From Kiritimatiellia bacterium (GTDB taxonomy: Bacteria > Verrucomicrobiota > Kiritimatiellia > RFP12 > UBA1067), in assembly GCA_017385345.1 (NCBI GenBank), contig JAFNRY010000290.1, positions 1 through 9,066 of the forward strand: DNA of 9,066 nucleotides, in the 5' to 3' direction. The first letter of the stretch is position 1, and the number at the start of each line of letters is the position of its first letter. Both the position numbers and the translations under genes were made by a program. Positions 5,790-9,066 of the stretch are shown one piece after another. The notes under the pieces are model-generated. The model saw only the letters and a list, made by a program, of their open reading frames with translations. It did no database searches and was not told the origin of the DNA.

Positions 5790-7003
5790 AGCTCCGATTT
5801 CCCGGCCCGGACCGTTTTTTCGCGCCGGCGCGGCCGCGGCTCGACAGACGCACGCTCTTCAATATCGCGCTGATATGCGCGCCGGCCGTGGCGGGCGTCG
5901 TTCTTTCCGCGGTGTTCATCGCGTATGCCGCGCCGCGGATAGAAAACGACGCCGGCGCGCGCGCCCGCGCCGAGTCGGAGGAGGTCGCCGCGAAACTTCG
6001 TGCAGACCGCGGCCGCGCCGCTTTCTTGTGGCAGAAGGGCGTTGGCGTCGTGTCCGGCTCTCCGTCGCGCCGCGAATACCCGAAAGATATGGCGTGGAAG
6101 GATTGGAATCCGGTGTCGCACAAGCGAGGGACGGCGTGGGGTTGGCTCGACACGCCGCGCGGACGCGACGTCTGGATCCGCGGAGACGGCGCCGACTACC
6201 AGCGCGCGTACGTCGCCGAAACGGACATCTCGACCGGCTGCGACGCCCTAATTTTTTCGTCGTTCACGGCCGCAATGGCCGCGCTTCTGGCGTTTCTTTC
6301 TTTTCTGGGCGTGGCTCGCACGCTCGCCGGCTTGAAGATGCGCGACGATTTCCTGGCCGCCGCCGCGCACGATCTCGCCTCGCCTCTCGTGGCGATGCGT
6401 TTCGCCATAGTTTCCGATCCGCAGGCCGCGCTGAAGCTCGACGAGCGCCTTCTGCGCATCGTGGGGAACATCAAGGACTTCCTGAAACTCGGCGGCCGGC
6501 GCCCTCCGCCGGCGAAGGAGCCGTTCGACTTCGCGAAGGCGTACGAGGAGGCGTATTCCGTGTTCGCCGAGGAGTTCCGCGACGTTCTGGGCGAAGTCGG
6601 AGTTCCGGTCGAGACGCCGCCGGAGGGGATGCCGCCGGCCCTCGGCGACGAGACGCTCGCGGTGCAGGCGGTCTGGAACATCCTCGCGAACGCCCTGAAG
6701 TACGCCGCGCCGTACGGGCCGGTCAAGGCCGCGTTTTCCTCGTCCGGCGGTTTCGTGCGCCTTGAAATCGCCGACCGCGGCCCTGGAATCTCCGGGCGGG
6801 ACGCCGCCCGCGTCTTCGACCGCTACTGGCGCGCTGGAACCGCTCTCCGGACCGGAAGGGGCGGCTTCGGCATCGGCCTCTGCAGCGCGAAGGAGGCCGT
6901 CGTTTCGATGGGCGGAAGCCTGGAGCTACGCCCCAATCCGGGCGGCGGATCCATCTTCGCCATCTCCCTGCCGGCCGCCCCGCGCCACGCCCCTTTGGTA
7001 TAA
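5786..7003 (+). CDS. Membrane sensor histidine kinase with no adjacent response regulator
   Basis: This 405-residue protein has a class I histidine kinase layout. A basic N-terminus is followed by transmembrane segment 1 (about 24-47), a periplasmic sensor region of about 105 residues (48-153, unfamiliar, Trp-rich at 103-130), transmembrane segment 2 (about 154-177), and the DHp helix with phospho-acceptor His195 in AAAAHDLASPL. The ATPase domain has the N box NILANALKYA (298-307), G1 DRGPGIS (330-336), an F box near VFDRYW and G2 GFGIGL (360-365). There is no clear HAMP domain. The H box differs from the usual H-E/D-L-R-T-P-L: Arg-Thr is replaced by Ala-Ser. ATG 5786 overlaps the preceding stop (ATGA), and the protein reads naturally from there, so an upstream in-frame start is unlikely. 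The gene ends TTG GTA TAA inside the lpxC promoter. No response regulator is encoded in the window. The kinase call is secure; signal and partner are unknown. Confidence 0.92.
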   Translation: MKLRFPGPDRFFAPARPRLDRRTLFNIALICAPAVAGVVLSAVFIAYAAPRIENDAGARARAESEEVAAKLRADRGRAAFLWQKGVGVVSGSPSRREYPKDMAWKDWNPVSHKRGTAWGWLDTPRGRDVWIRGDGADYQRAYVAETDISTGCDALIFSSFTAAMAALLAFLSFLGVARTLAGLKMRDDFLAAAAHDLASPLVAMRFAIVSDPQAALKLDERLLRIVGNIKDFLKLGGRRPPPAKEPFDFAKAYEEAYSVFAEEFRDVLGEVGVPVETPPEGMPPALGDETLAVQAVWNILANALKYAAPYGPVKAAFSSSGGFVRLEIADRGPGISGRDAARVFDRYWRAGTALRTGRGGFGIGLCSAKEAVVSMGGSLELRPNPGGGSIFAISLPAAPRHAPLV

Positions 7004-7004
7004 T
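6994..7004 (+). promoter_or_regulatory. Extended -10 promoter (TTTGGTATAAT) of lpxC, overlapping the upstream stop codon
   Basis: TATAAT at 6999-7004 contains the kinase stop codon (TAA 7001-7003). A GTG at 7010 and an ATG at 7013 follow 5 and 8 nt after it, so the transcript should begin at or within 3 nt of a start codon. The upstream 20 bp are nearly all G and C, with no -35. Confidence 0.75.
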
Positions 7005-7012
7005 ACACCGTG

Positions 7013-8032
7013 ATGGAAACTCTTGATTATCCCGTCGGAAAGACGGTGTTCGGCGACGAGACCGCGATCGCGGCGGCCTACGGCGCGTTCCGCGAGCAGC
7101 CCGTGGACGAAACTCGACTTTCGGACGTCCCATTCGCCCCCCGCAAACGCCTCGCTCTCGCCGGCGAGGCCGCGGTTTCCGGCGTCGGAACGTTCGAGGG
7201 AAGCGCCAGGCAGACGCTCGTGTTCGCTCCGTCGCCCCGGCCGGGATGGTGGATCCGCCGCACGGACCATCCGGAGCAGCTTGACACGAAGGTCGATATC
7301 GCGAATCTCTGGACGAGCGCGCAGAATCTCGTGCTGCGCAGCGGCTCGCCCCACAACTACCTCCGAATGGTCGAGCACATTATCGCGCTCAAGGCCGGCC
7401 TCGGGGTGGACAACGTGCTCGTCAAGACGGCGAGCGGCGACCCGCCCCTCTTCGACCAGTCGTCGCTTCCGCTCGTCAAGGCGGTCGAGCACGCGAAAAT
7501 CGTCGAGACGGACGAGGAAGCGACATACGTGACGGTGAAGGAGCCTCTCGCGTTCGGCGGAAAGCGCGGCGATTTCCTTCTTTTTCTGCCGGCGGAGAAG
7601 GGGAACCGCGGGCTTCGCATCGACTGCGCGATTTCGTGGAATACTGTAATCGGCAGGCAGAGGGTCGTTTTCGACGCGACGCCGGAGACGTTCCGCTACG
7701 CGGCGCTCGCGCGCACCAACGCGACGCACAGGCAGTACATCCTCGCCAAGACGGTCGGCAAGCTCTTCGCGGCGACGCGCAACTGGGGCTACAACAAGAA
7801 GAACATCCTGATACATGGTCCGAAGAAGTTCTACACCGGGCCGCGCTTCCCGCACGGTGAAAAGTTCCTCGAACCGGTCTGGCACCGGGCGACGCTCGAC
7901 CTCATGGCCGCGCTCTCCCTTTTCGGAGAGCACCGCTTCGCGGGAACGGTAGTCTCGTACCGCGCCGGCCACACTCTCGATTGCGACGCCGTGCGCGCCA
8001 TCGTCCGCCAGGACCTCCTGGAGCGCGTGTGA
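7013..8032 (+). CDS. lpxC: LpxC homologue (UDP-3-O-acyl-GlcNAc deacetylase-like), active site diverged
   Basis: LpxC is the zinc enzyme of the first committed step of lipid A synthesis: it removes acetate from UDP-3-O-acyl-GlcNAc in the cytoplasm. The 339-residue product aligns by eye over most of its length: GEAAVSGVGTFEG (51-63), IRRTD (81-85), MVEHIIALKAGLGVDNVLV (119-137), LARTNA (232-237), LDLMAALSLFG (295-305) and SYRAGHTLD (315-323). Against E. coli numbering recalled from memory, Glu78-His79 are Glu121-His122, Thr191 is Thr235, Asp242 is Asp296 and His265 is His320. However, the RHKxLD motif reads HRATLD: His291 is one residue early, Lys239 becomes Ala293 and Asp246 becomes Ala300. 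About 45 extra residues precede the fold. The start is ATG 7013; GTG 7010 is an in-frame alternative one codon earlier. There is no Shine-Dalgarno sequence, so the mRNA is probably leaderless. The family call is good; whether it is the working LpxC or a paralogue is open. Confidence 0.8.
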   Translation: METLDYPVGKTVFGDETAIAAAYGAFREQPVDETRLSDVPFAPRKRLALAGEAAVSGVGTFEGSARQTLVFAPSPRPGWWIRRTDHPEQLDTKVDIANLWTSAQNLVLRSGSPHNYLRMVEHIIALKAGLGVDNVLVKTASGDPPLFDQSSLPLVKAVEHAKIVETDEEATYVTVKEPLAFGGKRGDFLLFLPAEKGNRGLRIDCAISWNTVIGRQRVVFDATPETFRYAALARTNATHRQYILAKTVGKLFAATRNWGYNKKNILIHGPKKFYTGPRFPHGEKFLEPVWHRATLDLMAALSLFGEHRFAGTVVSYRAGHTLDCDAVRAIVRQDLLERV

Positions 8033-8123
8033 CGCGCGGAATGTCATGCCGCGGGCGGCAGGAGGGGCTCCCGCCGCGCCTGCGGCGCCGGAGATGCGTC
8101 TGGAAAATGCAAGATGGAAGAGG

Positions 8124-8138
8124 CGGCGGGCTCCGCCG
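8124..8138. repeat. GC hairpin in the lpxC-exonuclease intergenic region
   Basis: CGGCGG (8124-8129), a 3-nt loop and CCGCCG (8133-8138) form a perfect 6-bp stem. No T-run follows, so a terminator is doubtful. It lies 24 bp before ATG 8163, ahead of the ribosome binding site. The rest of the 130-bp gap shows no promoter motif of the kind seen elsewhere in the window, so the exonuclease gene may be read from the lpxC promoter. Confidence 0.3.
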
Positions 8139-8151
8139 GATCTTGAAAACG

Positions 8152-8157
8152 AAAGGA
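8152..8157 (+). promoter_or_regulatory. Ribosome binding site that sets the start at 8163
   Basis: AAAGGA ends 5 nt before ATG 8163. It favours this start over the in-frame ATG at 8046, whose product would begin with 39 residues of low-complexity sequence unlike the exonuclease family. Confidence 0.75.
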
Positions 8158-8162
8158 ATGAA

Positions 8163-8951
8163 ATGCTGAAACTGTCAAGGCCTCTCATCGTGTTCGACAT
8201 CGAATCGACGGGAACAAGTCCGAGGAAGGACCGCATCATAGAACTTGCGGCGGTCAAGCTTTTCCCCGACGGGAGCGAGCAGACCAAGACGTGGCTGCTC
8301 AATCCGACCATTCCGATACCGCCCGAGACGACGGCGATACACGGCATAACCGACGAAATCGTGAAGAACTGCCCGACGTTCAAGGAACGCGCCGGGGAGA
8401 TATTCGCGTTTTTCGAAGGATGCGACCTTTCGGGCTTCAACGCCGACCGTTTCGACATTCCGTGCCTCGAGGAGGAGTTCGCGCGCGCCGGGTTGAACTT
8501 CGCGCCCAGTTCGCGCAAGCACGTGGACGTGCAGCGCATCTACCACCGCATGGAGCCGCGCGACCTGTCGGCGGCCGTAAGGTTCTACTTAGGGCGCGAC
8601 CACGCCGGCGCGCACGGTGCGGAGGCCGACGCCAAGGCGACGCTCGAAGTGCTCAAGGCCCAGATGGAGCGCTACCCGTCGCTCCCGCAGACCGTCGGAG
8701 AGATGGACGAGTATCTCGTGCCGCACGATCCGCTCAACGCCGACCGGAACGGCATGCTCCGCTGGAAGAACGGCGAACTGACGATCAATTTCGGCAAGAA
8801 GAAGGGAGAAAGCCTCAAGAAGCTGCTGCTCGACGAGCCGCAGTATCTGCGCTGGATCGTGAAGGGCGATTTCGACACAGAACTCAGGACTATAGTGCGC
8901 GATCTTTTGGAAAACGGCCGGCTCCCGCCTGCGCCGTCCACAAACAAATAA
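8163..8951 (+). CDS. DnaQ-like DEDDh 3'-5' exonuclease with ExoX-type C-terminal module
   Basis: This 262-residue protein is a DEDDh exonuclease, removing nucleotides from 3' ends of DNA or RNA with two metal ions. Exo I is IVFDIESTG (Asp12, Glu14), followed by IIELAAV (25-31). Exo II is LSGFNADRFDIPCLEEEF (89-106), with Asp98 as ligand. Exo III is HGAEADAKAT (His151, Asp156). All five catalytic residues are present. After a linker, residues 208-249 (INFGKKKGE, then DEPQYLRWIVKGDF) match the small C-terminal module found in ExoX-like nucleases and thought to help substrate binding. This architecture, without polymerase III or GIY-YIG domains, suggests a repair or general nuclease rather than the replicative proofreading subunit, so no symbol is given. 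The gene follows the lpxC homologue after 130 bp and has a Shine-Dalgarno sequence. The next gene begins 19 bp after its stop. Confidence 0.92.
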   Translation: MLKLSRPLIVFDIESTGTSPRKDRIIELAAVKLFPDGSEQTKTWLLNPTIPIPPETTAIHGITDEIVKNCPTFKERAGEIFAFFEGCDLSGFNADRFDIPCLEEEFARAGLNFAPSSRKHVDVQRIYHRMEPRDLSAAVRFYLGRDHAGAHGAEADAKATLEVLKAQMERYPSLPQTVGEMDEYLVPHDPLNADRNGMLRWKNGELTINFGKKKGESLKKLLLDEPQYLRWIVKGDFDTELRTIVRDLLENGRLPPAPSTNK

Positions 8952-8970
8952 CGGAAAGGAAGGAATCTCG

Positions 8971-9066
8971 ATGGAAGGAAAGAACATGATAGCGGCAGCG
9001 GCGCTGCTGGCGGCCGCCGCGACCGCGCGCGCCGAAAATCCCGACCGCAAGTACGTAGAGCCGACC
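8971..9066 (+). CDS. Secreted protein, N-terminal fragment
   Basis: Thirty-two codons are visible before the window ends. AGGA (8961-8964) lies 6 nt before ATG 8971. The product starts MEGKNMIAAAALLAAAATARA, a signal peptide with a short basic start, an Ala/Leu core and a likely cut after Ala-Arg-Ala, giving a mature start ENPDRKYVEPT. An alternative ATG at 8986 (Met6) also has a purine-rich stretch before it and would still leave a signal peptide. Nothing in the mature part identifies a family. The gap of 19 bp from the exonuclease gene suggests co-transcription. Confidence 0.75.
   Translation, partial: MEGKNMIAAAALLAAAATARAENPDRKYVEPT

Noticed and set aside
8046..8162. Upstream in-frame extension of the exonuclease from ATG 8046
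   Set aside because: The added 39 residues are Ala/Pro/Arg-rich with no similarity to the family start. The Shine-Dalgarno sequence and the typical N-terminus both point to 8163.
8158..8169. Mini-ORF ATG AAA TGC TGA overlapping the exonuclease start
   Set aside because: It has only three sense codons, and the Shine-Dalgarno spacing to 8158 is too short. It could only matter for translational coupling, for which there is no further sign.
6926..8539. A 537-codon open frame on the - strand across lpxC and the exonuclease gene
   Set aside because: It is antisense to two clearly recognised genes. It is Arg/Glu/His-rich low-complexity sequence with no domain, as expected for a shadow frame in high-GC DNA.

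Overview
The window is high-GC, densely coding bacterial chromosome with almost everything on the + strand. RuvB, NrnA and tRNAs mark it as core chromosome. An LpxC homologue, an LPS-type GT4 glycosyltransferase and Sec-type signal peptides point to a Gram-negative (diderm) organism. The very Ala/Gly/Arg-rich proteome, the Cys-rich secreted protein, the diverged LpxC and the ELM1-family protein would fit an uncultured member of the PVC group (Kiritimatiellota/Lentisphaerota-like). That placement is an impression, not shown by the sequence.

Layout: (1) 1-239, C-terminus of a PHP-domain phosphoesterase. (2) 302-2217, a secreted Cys-rich protein of unknown function followed 5 bp later by a GT4 glycosyltransferase. 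(3) 2228-3238, ruvB, whose promoter -10 box contains the stop codon of the glycosyltransferase. (4) 3247-3546, three tRNA genes (Gly-TCC, Leu-CAA, Ser-GGA, in order of transcription) on the - strand, convergent with ruvB, with their own promoter near 3566-3595. (5) 3547-3831, a structured intergenic region: an A-tract, three kinds of inverted repeat (including two copies of a 16-bp palindrome) and the nrnA promoter. (6) 3832-7003, an nrnA / ELM1-family / sensor histidine kinase operon with 4-bp overlaps at both junctions. (7) 7013-8032, an LpxC homologue whose -10 box again contains the stop codon of the gene before it. (8) 8163-8951, a DEDDh 3'-5' exonuclease with an ExoX-like C-terminal module. 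(9) 8971-9066, the start of another secreted protein.

The most striking feature is the control layer. Five promoters share the extended -10 sequence TnTGGTA(T/G)AAT, mostly without a convincing -35. At three genes (ruvB, nrnA, lpxC) only 7-9 bases separate TATAAT from the start codon, so these mRNAs should be leaderless or nearly so. The secreted-protein genes and the exonuclease gene have Shine-Dalgarno sequences instead. Twice the motif is read as Leu-Val-stop (TTG GTA TAA) at the end of the upstream gene. The second point of interest is the LpxC homologue: alignment from memory suggests that one zinc-ligand histidine is shifted by one residue and that two catalytic polar residues are missing. 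I see no CRISPR array, transposase, phage gene or toxin-antitoxin pair.
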